The position numbers were made by a program, and so were the translations under genes. A stretch of 64,000 bases of DNA, taken from Candidatus Zhuqueibacterota bacterium (GTDB lineage: Bacteria > Zhuqueibacterota > Zhuqueibacteria > Oceanimicrobiales > Oceanimicrobiaceae). The stretch spans positions 1 through 64,000 of the forward strand of contig JAJDAD010000043.1 in NCBI GenBank assembly GCA_029262055.1. Reading direction: 5' to 3'. This document shows, in pieces, positions 35,527-44,349 of the stretch (position 1 is the first letter of the stretch; every line of letters begins with the position of its first letter). The notes below the pieces were generated by a model that made no database searches, was not told the DNA's origin, and was given only the letters and a program-made list of their open reading frames with translations.

Positions 35527-36857
35527 AGGCTCTGATTTCCAATCTCTACTTCGGGCGCCGCATTTACTGGAGCCTGATCGTCCTTGCCTTGCTATTTGTG
35601 GCCGGTTTCTTCAGCTATCAGCTTGTAAGCCTTGCCCGGCTGGCCCTGTTTGTCTTTTTGCTGCTGGTCCTGCTGGACGGGGTTCTGCTATTTCGGTCCC
35701 GCAACGCGCTGTTCGCAGCGCGCCAAATCAGTCCACGTCTATCCAATGGCGATGATAACCCGGTTGAGATCACCGTTGAAAACCGCTTTCCGTTTCAGGT
35801 CTCGGTAAGCGTTATCGATGAGCTGCCGGCAAGATTTCAGGTGCGGGACAAGTCCTTCGAGCTGCGCCTTGCAGCCCACTCCAGCAAAACTATCCGGTAT
35901 TTCCTACGGCCCGTGCAACGCGGCGAGTACGGTTTTGGTGGGGTCAACTTGTATGCTGCCAGCAGACTGGGGTTGGTCCAGCGCCGCTTCCGTTGCGAAG
36001 GGGAGACCACGGTAGCTGTCTATCCGTCCTATCTGCAAATGCGCCGGTACGAGTTCTTTGCCATCTCGAATCAACTGGAGCAGGCAGGCATAAAGCGGCT
36101 GCGGCGCATCGGACACACCCTGGAGTTTGAGCACATTCGGAATTACGTGATTGGCGATGACTATCGCGCGGTCAACTGGAAGGCGAGCGCCCGCACCGGC
36201 AGGATTATGGTCAACCAGTTCCAGGATGAAAAATCGCAGCAAGTCTACAACCTCATCGATATGGGACGTGTGATGAAAATGCCGTTCGATGGCATGACCT
36301 TGCTCGACTATGCCATCAATGCCAGCCTCACTTTGTCTAACATCGCGATTCGCAAACAGGACCGTGCGGGGATTCTGACCTTTTCGGACCGAATAAACAT
36401 GGTAATCCCTGCGGAGCGCAGGAGCACGCAAATCCACAATATTTTGGAGGGTTTGTACCGGCAGGAGACTGCGTTTCTGGAGTCCGACTTTGAGGCGCTG
36501 TATGCCACCGTGCGCAACAAGATCCGGCAACGCAGCCTGTTGTTGCTATACACGAATTTTGAGACGCTGAACGCCATGGAACGTCAGGTGAGCTATCTGC
36601 GCCGTCTTGCCAGGAGCCACCTGCTCACCATAATTTTCTTTGAAAACACGGAGCTGCGGAAGCTGCTGCACACCTCATGCAAAACTGCGGAGGAAGTTTA
36701 CATCAAAACGATTGCTGAAAAATTTGCCCTGGAAAAGCGGCAAATCGTAAAAGAGCTGGCAAGTCACGGAATTCATGCGATCTTGACGACGCCAAAGGAC
36801 TTGACTGTAAATACAATCAACAAGTATCTTGAGTTTAAGACACGGGGATTGATTTAA
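35523..36857 (+). CDS. DUF58 (vWA-like) protein, apparent ATA start codon
   Basis: A 444-aa protein with two N-terminal membrane segments and a C-terminal vWA-like DUF58 domain (GDDYRAVNWKASARTG, LIDMGRVMKM in place of the MIDAS, TLLDYAINASLTLS). The first conventional start in the open frame is a TTG at 35589, inside the first membrane helix. The family normally begins with a short stretch like NLYxxRRxxW before that helix, and this is present here as SNLYFGRRIYWSL upstream of the TTG. GAGGT (35512-35516) lies 6 nt before an ATA at 35523, which overlaps the moxR stop as ATAA. I therefore propose ATA initiation; CTG (35532) or ATT (35535) are alternatives. Confidence 0.75.
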   Translation: MKALISNLYFGRRIYWSLIVLALLFVAGFFSYQLVSLARLALFVFLLLVLLDGVLLFRSRNALFAARQISPRLSNGDDNPVEITVENRFPFQVSVSVIDELPARFQVRDKSFELRLAAHSSKTIRYFLRPVQRGEYGFGGVNLYAASRLGLVQRRFRCEGETTVAVYPSYLQMRRYEFFAISNQLEQAGIKRLRRIGHTLEFEHIRNYVIGDDYRAVNWKASARTGRIMVNQFQDEKSQQVYNLIDMGRVMKMPFDGMTLLDYAINASLTLSNIAIRKQDRAGILTFSDRINMVIPAERRSTQIHNILEGLYRQETAFLESDFEALYATVRNKIRQRSLLLLYTNFETLNAMERQVSYLRRLARSHLLTIIFFENTELRKLLHTSCKTAEEVYIKTIAEKFALEKRQIVKELASHGIHAILTTPKDLTVNTINKYLEFKTRGLI

Positions 36858-36937
36858 GCCAGAAGCGGTGGTTTTGTTTGCAAATTGCCGCCGGTTTCTC
36901 CGGTGTTCGTCAGCACTGGCCGTACAAAAAGGAAGAG

Positions 36938-37678
36938 ATGGAAAAAGTCAGAATACAAACCTCACAAAATGTCGAAATTGACTTCCAACTTGCCGGTCTG
37001 GGCGATCGTATTTTGGCGGCGCTGCTCGACTATCTGGTCCTGGTGGGTTACGTTTTTTCGGTGGTCATGTTCCTGTCACTACTGGGTGCATTTCGGAATG
37101 CCGGCGAAGAGGGAGGTGTGGTATACACACTGCTGGTTTTCTTGCCCTATTTGTTTTACGATTTGGCATTCGAGGTTTTTTATGATGGTCAAACCATCGG
37201 CAAGCAAATCATGAAGATCAAAGTGGCGCGCCTGGATGGCACACAACCCGGTATCGGGGATTATCTGCTGCGTTGGATTCTGCGGCCCATCGATGTTACC
37301 ATTTTGGCTGGCACGGTGGCAATCGTCACAATCCTGGCCAATGGCAAAGGACAGCGCCTGGGCGATCTCGCCGCGGGTACCACGGTGGTAAGACTCAAAG
37401 CCGCAACCGACTTATCCGAAACCATGCTCGCGGACGTGGGTGCGGACTACTCCCCGGTTTTCAGACAGGTCACGTTGCTGAGTGAAAAGGACATCCGGAC
37501 GGCGACCCGGGTGCTGAACCGGGAAGTTGAAGATGGTCTCATGGCCGAGCATGTTGCTTTCAGGATGAAGGGCGCTCTGGAAAAGAAGATGGGCGTCAAA
37601 TCGGAGCTGTCCGGTAGGACTTTTCTGGAAACTGTGGTGCGTGACTACAACTTTTACCACCTCAAGGGTTTGCAGTAG
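36938..37678 (+). CDS. RDD-family membrane protein
   Basis: A 246-aa inner-membrane protein. The RDD domain (~10-150) is recognised by LGDRILAALLDYLVLVGYVF and FYDGQTIGKQIMKIKVARLDG. A cytoplasmic C-terminal part of ~95 residues follows. The ATG at 36938 has AAGGA just upstream; an in-frame start at 36878 adds 20 residues that look non-coding. It ends the MoxR cluster, as RDD proteins often do. Its last 17 bp overlap the end of the convergent thioredoxin-like gene. Confidence 0.87.
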   Translation: MEKVRIQTSQNVEIDFQLAGLGDRILAALLDYLVLVGYVFSVVMFLSLLGAFRNAGEEGGVVYTLLVFLPYLFYDLAFEVFYDGQTIGKQIMKIKVARLDGTQPGIGDYLLRWILRPIDVTILAGTVAIVTILANGKGQRLGDLAAGTTVVRLKAATDLSETMLADVGADYSPVFRQVTLLSEKDIRTATRVLNREVEDGLMAEHVAFRMKGALEKKMGVKSELSGRTFLETVVRDYNFYHLKGLQ

Positions 37679-38264
37679 GCCCTTCTGACTTAGCAAAATC
37701 CTTCAAAGAAGCGATCATAGCGATGGCTTGCTCTGGTGCAATGTGAAAATCATTGTAGCGCACAATTCTCTGTCTATCGATGATGACGGTCCAGGGCGTG
37801 CCGCCGGTGCGGTAGTTGCGCATCAGTTGCGAGCGCTCGCCGGGACTGCCGCTCTGGCCGATCGGAATGTCCAGGTTGTACTTTTGCGCCACCTGTTTTG
37901 CCTGTGCGAGGCCGTTTTGTGAGAATCCCTCAAAAGTCGTCTGTACCGCAACAATTGCCACATCCGGGTCGTCCTTGTAGGCCTCGATGACTTTTTGCAG
38001 GGTCGGAAATCCGTGACTGTGGCAGCCCGGGCACCACGACTGGAAGCAGTACAAGTAAATCACCTTGTCTTCGAAATCAGAAACGTCCAGTGAATCTTTA
38101 CCGTCTTCGAGCTGGAACCACTGTTTGACCTGCCACTCCGGCGCCGGTTGATTGACAATGCCGCGTGTCTGCGCCTGTGCCAGGGACGCCAGAATCAGAA
38201 TAAACAAGAAGACGGTTGGGTAGTCGATTGCTCTTTTCAAAGGGATCTCTCTTGCTATTACCAT
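37662..38264 (-). CDS. TlpA/ResA-like thioredoxin-fold protein, exported
   Basis: A 200-aa protein. A signal peptide (ending LAQAQ) is followed by a thioredoxin fold with the redox motif WCPGC in VIYLYCFQSWCPGCHSHGF, and the cis-Pro region TGGTPWTVIIDRQ. It probably acts as a thiol-disulfide reductase or peroxidase-like protein in the periplasm. The ATG at 38264 has no ribosome site; a TTG eight codons later (38240) would give a more usual signal peptide, so the start is uncertain. It is a single gene converging on the MoxR cluster. Confidence 0.82.
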   Translation of the reverse strand: MVIAREIPLKRAIDYPTVFLFILILASLAQAQTRGIVNQPAPEWQVKQWFQLEDGKDSLDVSDFEDKVIYLYCFQSWCPGCHSHGFPTLQKVIEAYKDDPDVAIVAVQTTFEGFSQNGLAQAKQVAQKYNLDIPIGQSGSPGERSQLMRNYRTGGTPWTVIIDRQRIVRYNDFHIAPEQAIAMIASLKDFAKSEGPTANP

Positions 38265-38501
38265 GAGGGCGCTGGACCGAGCTTTGCGTTGATTTGTATA
38301 GAGCTAACAAGCAAGCGCCGCCGAAAATTCCACATCAGGTATCGCCGGGCCCAACATGTCTGCCATTCCAGAATAGTTGGAATATTTGGGGCGAAAGCCA
38401 TATACTTTAGAGTATTCTGACTGTACAGCGCCTATTAGCGAAACGAGAATTAGTCTTTTGCCACGACATCGGCGGAATTATCCGAACCCTGCAGCCTGCG
38501 G

Positions 38502-39167
38502 ATGCTACAAATGAAACTTGTCATTATGACGGCGCAATGCCTGTGCCTTTGCTTTCTGTCATGTGCGAACAGAGCAGCCATTCCGGACTACTATCTGTTA
38601 CTGGAATCTGAGCTGGTCGACAGCCCGGCCCTGCGGGCGCCCGTCAGGCTGGATTCCCTCGATCTGCCACTGCTGGAATGGGCGATTTTCAACGAAACAA
38701 ATATTCATCGCACTATGCTGGGCCTGGACCCGTTGCGCTATGAGAACCGGCTACACAGCGGTGCCCGCGCGCATTCCCGGGAGATGGTTGCCTTCGGTTA
38801 CTTTGATCACATATCGCCCGTCACGGAAAATGAAACCGTTGAGAAACGCTTGCAGCAGATGGGGATTAAGAATGGCTATCGTGGGGAGAACATTGCGATT
38901 CACCCGGTAGTCAAGCGTCAGGAGATGATGATTAGGCTGGTAGGGAATGAGAGACCTTCCAGAAACTCCTGGCGCAACCGAGGGACGCACTACACTTACC
39001 AGGAGTTTGCGAAGGATCTTGTCCTGCGCTGGCTGTACAGCCCGCCGCACCGCCGCAATATTCTCAACCCACTGTACCGTTTTCTCGGCGTCGGCGCCGT
39101 GCCTGCCCTTTTTGATCAGCGTGATGTCTTTTATGTGACCCAAAACTTCTCCTCAACCAACTATTGA
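38502..39167 (+). CDS. CAP/SCP-domain lipoprotein
   Basis: A 221-aa protein. A hydrophobic N-terminus ends in a lipobox (CFLSC). The CAP domain (~60-220) shows FNETNIHRTMLGLDPLRYENRLHSGARAHSREMVAFGYFDHISP, GENIA and SPPHRRNILNPLYRFLGVG, including the His and Glu positions of the CAP cavity. Bacterial CAP proteins are envelope proteins of mostly unknown function. A ~25-residue basic insertion (VGNERPSRNSWRNRGTHY) splits the domain. The start could be this ATG or one nine bases downstream; no clear ribosome site. Confidence 0.82.
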   Translation: MLQMKLVIMTAQCLCLCFLSCANRAAIPDYYLLLESELVDSPALRAPVRLDSLDLPLLEWAIFNETNIHRTMLGLDPLRYENRLHSGARAHSREMVAFGYFDHISPVTENETVEKRLQQMGIKNGYRGENIAIHPVVKRQEMMIRLVGNERPSRNSWRNRGTHYTYQEFAKDLVLRWLYSPPHRRNILNPLYRFLGVGAVPALFDQRDVFYVTQNFSSTNY

Positions 39168-39597
39168 TTGGGCGCCTCCCGCTAATATTGTATTTTGGAT
39201 TGTCGGCGTTCTTGAAGCCGCGAACCGCACGTTGCCGTGCATTCGGTCAAACAGGGTATTGTCTCATCCTGGACCGCATTTTCACTCTTTGTATGCAAAG
39301 GCCGACTCTGCAAGCTCAACATCCCTAACCTGCAGCCGTCCCCCTGAAATGTGTACCGGCGCGCACCGGCACAAAATCGGGAAAAGGATTTTTGGAGGCG
39401 GCTCTCTCGAATAAAAGAGGCCCTGGAACTGTTACTCTATTCATACCTGGATTCATATTCAGTTTTCCAAATCTGGCAGAATGGATGGACCGGGAAGCCA
39501 TCCTGAGCATTTCTCTCATTTCAGTTTGATTCGAGCCCGGAGTGCAGGATTGTCAGGCTTGCGAAGCACTCTAACACCAAAAGGTAAAGGAGATAGA
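39168..39597. other. Intergenic region before a small lipoprotein gene
   Basis: A 430-bp gap. A possible plus-strand promoter, TTGGGC (39168-39173), 17 nt, TATTTT (39191-39196), lies at its left end, which would give a ~400-nt leader. No coding frame with a ribosome site and no terminator was recognised. Confidence 0.3.
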
Positions 39598-40005
39598 ATG
39601 TACTTTCAATTCAAAGTAATCTTGTTTTTGACCATTGGCAGTGTTATCATGCTGTCAGGGTGCTCAGACGATGATGACAAGTCCATGTCCGGGAACTCAG
39701 GTACTAGCAATCCCCCGGTCATCAGCCGGGTAACCTGGACGCAAGACGCGGGATGTGCGCAAGGTAGTCAAAGCGACGTTGTTATTGCGGTGACAGTTAA
39801 TGATCCGGATACGGATCCAGCCAACCTAACTTATTCGGGCTCGGTATCGGGCTGTAGCGGCACGTTGGACGGTCAGTCCTCGGTCGTCAGTTGTCCTCAG
39901 CTCGCCCAGTACTCTGGCAGTGTAACTGTAACCGACCCTCAGGGTAATTCCGATTCTGTTAGTTTCTCTTTCGGCCCGTGTGCAAACGGTGAGATCTCAC
40001 CATAG
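39598..40005 (+). CDS. Small lipoprotein, Ig-like, function unknown
   Basis: A 135-aa protein. The ATG at 39598 is supported by AAAGGAG seven bases upstream and gives a lipoprotein signal with lipobox MLSGC. An acidic/Ser-rich linker (DDDDKSMSGNSG) leads to one beta-sandwich-like domain of ~95 residues with four cysteines (AGC, SGC, VSC, GPC) that could form two disulfides, and a VTVNDPDTDPANLTYSGSVSG motif like Ig/cadherin-type repeats. I do not recognise a family. It is flanked by long non-coding gaps and is probably transcribed alone. Confidence 0.7.
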   Translation: MYFQFKVILFLTIGSVIMLSGCSDDDDKSMSGNSGTSNPPVISRVTWTQDAGCAQGSQSDVVIAVTVNDPDTDPANLTYSGSVSGCSGTLDGQSSVVSCPQLAQYSGSVTVTDPQGNSDSVSFSFGPCANGEISP

Positions 40006-40344
40006 CAAGAACTGAACCTTGATAAGACGTGCCTCGGGGATTTGGTCGTCCGGTTTCATTCGCTGATTCAATTTACTAAGGAAAGCCGCACTGAAACCGC
40101 ACGAAAGAAATTCATGCGTCACTGAGCTTGCAGCAATTCTCAACAGGCCGCTCATCCGAGGAACTGAGAGACCTCAGGTGCGGAATTTCAGTGGAAAATG
40201 AGCAGGAAGGTATGATTGGAAAGAACAGGTGCGAAGACAAGTTTGCAAATTCGTCATAGTGACTTTGGCGAGTCTTTCAGATCAGAAGCAACTTAAGGAC
40301 CGCAGACAAAGAAGCGAGGCGAGTTAACAGCACGCAGACTAAAA
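40006..40344. other. Intergenic region before the short-chain dehydrogenase gene
   Basis: A 339-bp gap between the small lipoprotein and the dehydrogenase genes. I see no terminator hairpin, no clear promoter pair and no coding frame in it. Confidence 0.4.
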
Positions 40345-41151
40345 ATGAATAATTTCCTCAGAAGGTATTGGAGCAACAAGACTGTACTCATCACTGGCGC
40401 GTCTTCTGGTCTGGGGTGGGCCATGGTCGAAGCGCTGGCTCGTTACCATGTTCATTTCGGGCTTATGAGCCGAAGCACCGCCAAGATGCAAGCCCTGGCG
40501 GAGAAACTCTCAAATAGCGGCAGTCAGTTTTCGATTTACACCTGTGATGTGCGCAACAGGATCGAGGTTTTTGCAGCCGTGCAGCGATTTCGGCAGGAGG
40601 CGGGCCGGATAGATGTGGCGTGGGTGAACAGCGGCGTCGGTGAGGACTCCTCGCACGACTGCTGGAGCTGGGAGAACTTTGAAGCGATGATCGAGACCAA
40701 CCTGAAGGGTGCGATCTACACGACCCAGGCCTGCATTGAAGTAATGCTGACGCAGGGACACGGCGCCATCGCCGGTATCGGCTCCGCCGCGGCCATGAAG
40801 GGGTTGCCCGGGCGGGGCGTCTACGGACTCACGAAGGTTTCCCTGGAATATTTCTTTCTGAGTAAAATGGCCGAGCTGCCGCAAATCCGGTTTACCGTGA
40901 TTCACCCCGGCTTTGTGGATACACCCATCAACCAGGGTAACTCAAAACGCTTTTGGCTGATGCAACCGGACCGGGCCGCCCGGATTATGATTAAAGCGGT
41001 TGCGAGACGGCGCAGGGTTATGGTCTATCCGTTCCGCATGCGTTTGCTCTTTGTTCTCGTACGGCATCTGCCAAACGCACTTTACTCGCGACTGGCCGCG
41101 AAAGCGGTCAACCTGAGCAGGCCGGGGAAGCCCGGCCCGGCCAGGATCTAA
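40345..41151 (+). CDS. Short-chain dehydrogenase/reductase
   Basis: A 268-aa classical SDR. The cofactor motif is TGASSGLG (TGxxxGxG) near residue 17, and the NNAG-equivalent is VNSGVG. The catalytic serine lies in GIGSAAAMKG, and YGLTK provides the YxxxK pair. The C-terminal ~45 residues are basic and partly hydrophobic (RRRRVMVYPFRMRLLFVLVRHLP), as in SDRs that associate with membranes or act on lipids. Substrate unknown. Its stop overlaps the end of the convergent large operon. Confidence 0.88.
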   Translation: MNNFLRRYWSNKTVLITGASSGLGWAMVEALARYHVHFGLMSRSTAKMQALAEKLSNSGSQFSIYTCDVRNRIEVFAAVQRFRQEAGRIDVAWVNSGVGEDSSHDCWSWENFEAMIETNLKGAIYTTQACIEVMLTQGHGAIAGIGSAAAMKGLPGRGVYGLTKVSLEYFFLSKMAELPQIRFTVIHPGFVDTPINQGNSKRFWLMQPDRAARIMIKAVARRRRVMVYPFRMRLLFVLVRHLPNALYSRLAAKAVNLSRPGKPGPARI

Positions 41152-44100
41152 CGCGCAGATACGAACTCGGACAGTTCATGCCCGCTCTTGCCCAGGCGGT
41201 CGGCCAAAACAAGCTTCGAGTGGCTTGCATACTGCTGCAACATAAAAGAATAAAATGAACCTGCCGTGAAGGTCGCCGCCGGCGAAATGGCGGTGCCCAG
41301 GTAGACGCCGTCCCGGGTGCAGGCGTGGATGCCGCTGCGGTCGGCAACCAGCAGATAATCCTGTCGCCAGTGCGCCTGCTCCTGGTCGCCGCTGCCACGG
41401 ACCAGGACAATTCTGGTTGGAAAAGTAAGCTTGATAGACCTGCCTGCGCTGTCAGCATTGTTCTGCCCGAATGAACCGAACGCAGACAGGAAGTCGCCGT
41501 TTGTCGCCAAAACCACGATGCGCTGATTGCCCCAGTCTGCCACATAAATCTGTCCTTCGGAGGATACGGCGATGCCTTCGGGGCTGTTCAAAGGGATGTC
41601 CAGGTTCGTGCGCAACACACCTTGCCGTTCCCCGGTTTCTTCACTGCTGTAAATCCAAATCTCGGACGTTTGCGAATTGACCGCCAGCACCCGGTTGGCC
41701 AGAATGTCCCAGGCCAGATCCCGCAACTCGAGCATGGCGTCAAAATCCCGGACAAGTTCGGAGTCGGTTGCCTGCGGCGGCAACTGCTGCAAGATAACAT
41801 TCCGATCCGTGCGCGCCTGCAAAGCGTAATCCAGATAATTCGCAATTTCGAGGCCGCGTTTGCCGGGAACAAGGTCCAGCTTTCTGTTGAGATGGATTTC
41901 CCGCTGGACGGTACCAGGCACGACCGCCCGGTATTCTGTGCTGAAAGGGTAGTGGTCTTTCTGTTGCACGGTTACTGCGACCGCGGAACCAAGGGCGATA
42001 TCATGCTTGCTCCAGGAGCCATCGGTGAGCGGCAGTTCGTCGCCGTCAACACTGACCCGTGCGGATTCCGTGCTTGCATTCAGTGCGACTACCTGTAATT
42101 TAAGGGTAGAGCTCACGGGATGGCGCACTTCGTCGAGTGGGCCTGACAAGCCCGCAAAATAGTTTCGGGAGGTGACAAGCTTCTCCGACAGGTGGACCCT
42201 GGAGGGATAGACGTCTTTGAACGGACGACCGTAAAGCAGGAGCCAGGCCAGATCTTCCGAAATAGCTTTTTGTCGCAAAAAGCCTTCTTCCGCCAAGTTC
42301 TCATAAGTCAGTTGGTCCGGGCTCCTTCCAGGCTGGAACTGTACGGTAGAATATTGCAGCTTTGCCAGCACAGCCACATTGCCGGAATCGCCGGCAGATT
42401 CAAAGCCCGCCTGGGAGTTTGTCAGCCAAAACTCACGATTGGCGAGCTCCGGATTGTTGAGATTGTCAACAACCTGGGCAAAACATTTTTTGGCTGCCAA
42501 GCCGTTTTCCTGCTGGCGAAATATTTCACCGAGATAGAAGAGTGCGCGCAGAGAACCTCTCCGGTTCACCAGTTCCGAAAATGCGGAAGTGGCCTGCTCA
42601 AGCTCGTCTGCAAAAAACCAGGAGCGGGCTACGATATATTCCGCTTCACTCTTTTTGTCAAAAATCTCCGGCAAGTCCATCATCAGCCGCGCTGCTTGTT
42701 CAAAGCGTTTGCTTTTTTCCCAGGGCGTCGGTTGAATCTCCGCTTCAAGCGACTTGACAATTCCGGAGAAGAACTGTGTTTCCTCAACCCGGTGCTGCTC
42801 AGTCAGAGACAGCAGCCTGTCCAGAAGTTTCAGATAACGCTCCCGCACCGTGCCGATGTTGAGTGCAGCGCGCGGCAAGATGAACTGGACCGTTGCCAGC
42901 GCCTGTTCGACTTTGTCTTGCGGTGTTCCGGTAAGCACGGTATTCCAGATTTGCTGATTGTCCCTGGTTGTGGCGCAGCTCAGCAACAGGTCGAGTTGTT
43001 GTTTGCTGTTTTTTACGTTAGCATTGTGGGGCTCAAACTGAGTCAATTCCGTGGCCAGTTCTTTCAGCTTTCCGGTTCGTCGCGACAGGTAGAAATCCTC
43101 AAAGTCCAACAAGTACTTGTTGTAGCGGGCGTCTTCCACCAAGACACGAATTCGCGGGCTGTTTTTCTGGTCATCAGTAAATGATTCCAAGAATGTCGCA
43201 TAGCTGGCGCGGCTTGCTGCAAAGTCTCCGAGGGTCATTTGCACTTTTGCAAGCCAATACCTGGACTCAATGTCACCCAGGCTCTTTTGATACTGTTGCA
43301 AGACTTGTTCGCCAAGGTACGGGTTTTTCTTCCAGGCGGTTTGCAGCAATCCGCCTTGCAGGAATTGTGCGTCCGCCGCAAACTCCCCATTCTGCAACTG
43401 CTCTACCAGCCCCTTGAACTCCCGCGTCTTCAGGCCTTCAGGATTTATGTAAAAACGGGTGAAGCCGCTGGCCAAATCCAGATAGTCTGAAACCCCGGAT
43501 GCGGCCAGTCCCGCGAGGCCTGCATCCTTCTGCAAGTCTGCAAAGGAAAGTCGTGACAGAAATGATTCCGCCAGTTGCCGGCATTCATGGCGATTTTGAC
43601 CATTGGGGGTTGAGAAGTGCGATCCTTCAATCGCTTGCAGCAGCCGGGCAAACTCCAGATTAAGCAATTTTGCCTTCAGGAGGGCCGCGAGTTTGAGCGC
43701 ACCGAATCGGTCCGCATCGGCTTGAGCGGCAAAAGCGGCTGTTCTGCCGTACAGGTCGGCGATATCCACAAAAGCGGCCAGCAGCTCTGCCGTGCCTTTA
43801 CAGGTCAGGGAGTTGCCATCGGCCATTTTGTAGACCGTCAACCGGCCTGCTCTGATTTGACTTTCTGCCGCCATGTAGCCTGCAAATGCAGCAATCGAGT
43901 CACGGCCTGTACTGCCCAGCGTGCGGAATGCCGCGTGCGCGCGGGCAAACTCAGGCTCAGATTCGAGCACCTCACCCAGGCGGAAAGTGCTCCATGCGCT
44001 TTTGTATTTGGAGAAGGCGTGCAGGTCCGCAAAATCATTTTCCAGCTCTGCGTTTTTTGCGGCAGTATCAAATTCCCTGCGCGCCAACTGGAACAAACGT

Positions 44101-44342
44101 GTCGCACGCGAGGGCTCCGTGCTGCGAATGGCCTTATTGTAGTAGCTCTCGGCCAGGAAGTAGCGGATCAGTCCTTCGGCTTGGGGGTTGGCCACAATAA
44201 GATCTGGGGCTGATTGAATCACCGAGTCGTATTCAGCGGCATTGAACCACAGGATAGAGCGCAGATGATCCTGGGCCGTAAGCGGCGTCAGCAGCCCCAA
44301 CAGCAGAAGGGGAATCTGAACAAAAATCGTTTTCGAGCACAT
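41148..44342 (-). CDS. Exported helical-repeat protein with PEGA-like and NHL beta-propeller C-terminal domains
   Basis: A 1064-aa protein with a signal peptide (ending LTAQD). Most of the first ~700 residues are helical with TPR-like periodicity (LIRYFLAESYYNKAI, ALFYLGEIFRQQENGLAAKKCFAQ). A PEGA-like beta-domain follows (SARVSVDGDELPLTDGSWSKHDIALGSAVAVTVQQ). The last ~215 residues contain NHL-type blades (PEGIAVSSEGQIYVADWGNQRIVVLATNGDFLSAFG). It is the last gene of the eight-gene operon, 7 bp after the TonB-like gene. Helical repeats plus a propeller suit a periplasmic scaffold that joins the motor to other parts. No whole-protein match is recognised. It is incomplete as a six-blade propeller by eye, so blades may be divergent. 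Confidence 0.75.
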   Translation of the reverse strand: MCSKTIFVQIPLLLLGLLTPLTAQDHLRSILWFNAAEYDSVIQSAPDLIVANPQAEGLIRYFLAESYYNKAIRSTEPSRATRLFQLARREFDTAAKNAELENDFADLHAFSKYKSAWSTFRLGEVLESEPEFARAHAAFRTLGSTGRDSIAAFAGYMAAESQIRAGRLTVYKMADGNSLTCKGTAELLAAFVDIADLYGRTAAFAAQADADRFGALKLAALLKAKLLNLEFARLLQAIEGSHFSTPNGQNRHECRQLAESFLSRLSFADLQKDAGLAGLAASGVSDYLDLASGFTRFYINPEGLKTREFKGLVEQLQNGEFAADAQFLQGGLLQTAWKKNPYLGEQVLQQYQKSLGDIESRYWLAKVQMTLGDFAASRASYATFLESFTDDQKNSPRIRVLVEDARYNKYLLDFEDFYLSRRTGKLKELATELTQFEPHNANVKNSKQQLDLLLSCATTRDNQQIWNTVLTGTPQDKVEQALATVQFILPRAALNIGTVRERYLKLLDRLLSLTEQHRVEETQFFSGIVKSLEAEIQPTPWEKSKRFEQAARLMMDLPEIFDKKSEAEYIVARSWFFADELEQATSAFSELVNRRGSLRALFYLGEIFRQQENGLAAKKCFAQVVDNLNNPELANREFWLTNSQAGFESAGDSGNVAVLAKLQYSTVQFQPGRSPDQLTYENLAEEGFLRQKAISEDLAWLLLYGRPFKDVYPSRVHLSEKLVTSRNYFAGLSGPLDEVRHPVSSTLKLQVVALNASTESARVSVDGDELPLTDGSWSKHDIALGSAVAVTVQQKDHYPFSTEYRAVVPGTVQREIHLNRKLDLVPGKRGLEIANYLDYALQARTDRNVILQQLPPQATDSELVRDFDAMLELRDLAWDILANRVLAVNSQTSEIWIYSSEETGERQGVLRTNLDIPLNSPEGIAVSSEGQIYVADWGNQRIVVLATNGDFLSAFGSFGQNNADSAGRSIKLTFPTRIVLVRGSGDQEQAHWRQDYLLVADRSGIHACTRDGVYLGTAISPAATFTAGSFYSFMLQQYASHSKLVLADRLGKSGHELSEFVSAR

Positions 44343-44349
44343 GGGCGAC

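Noticed and set aside
42192-43184. Long plus-strand open frame (~330 codons) opposite the helical-repeat protein gene
   Set aside because: It lies antisense to a clear exported protein with signal peptide and domains, and its translation has no recognisable fold or ribosome site. It is a shadow of codon bias.
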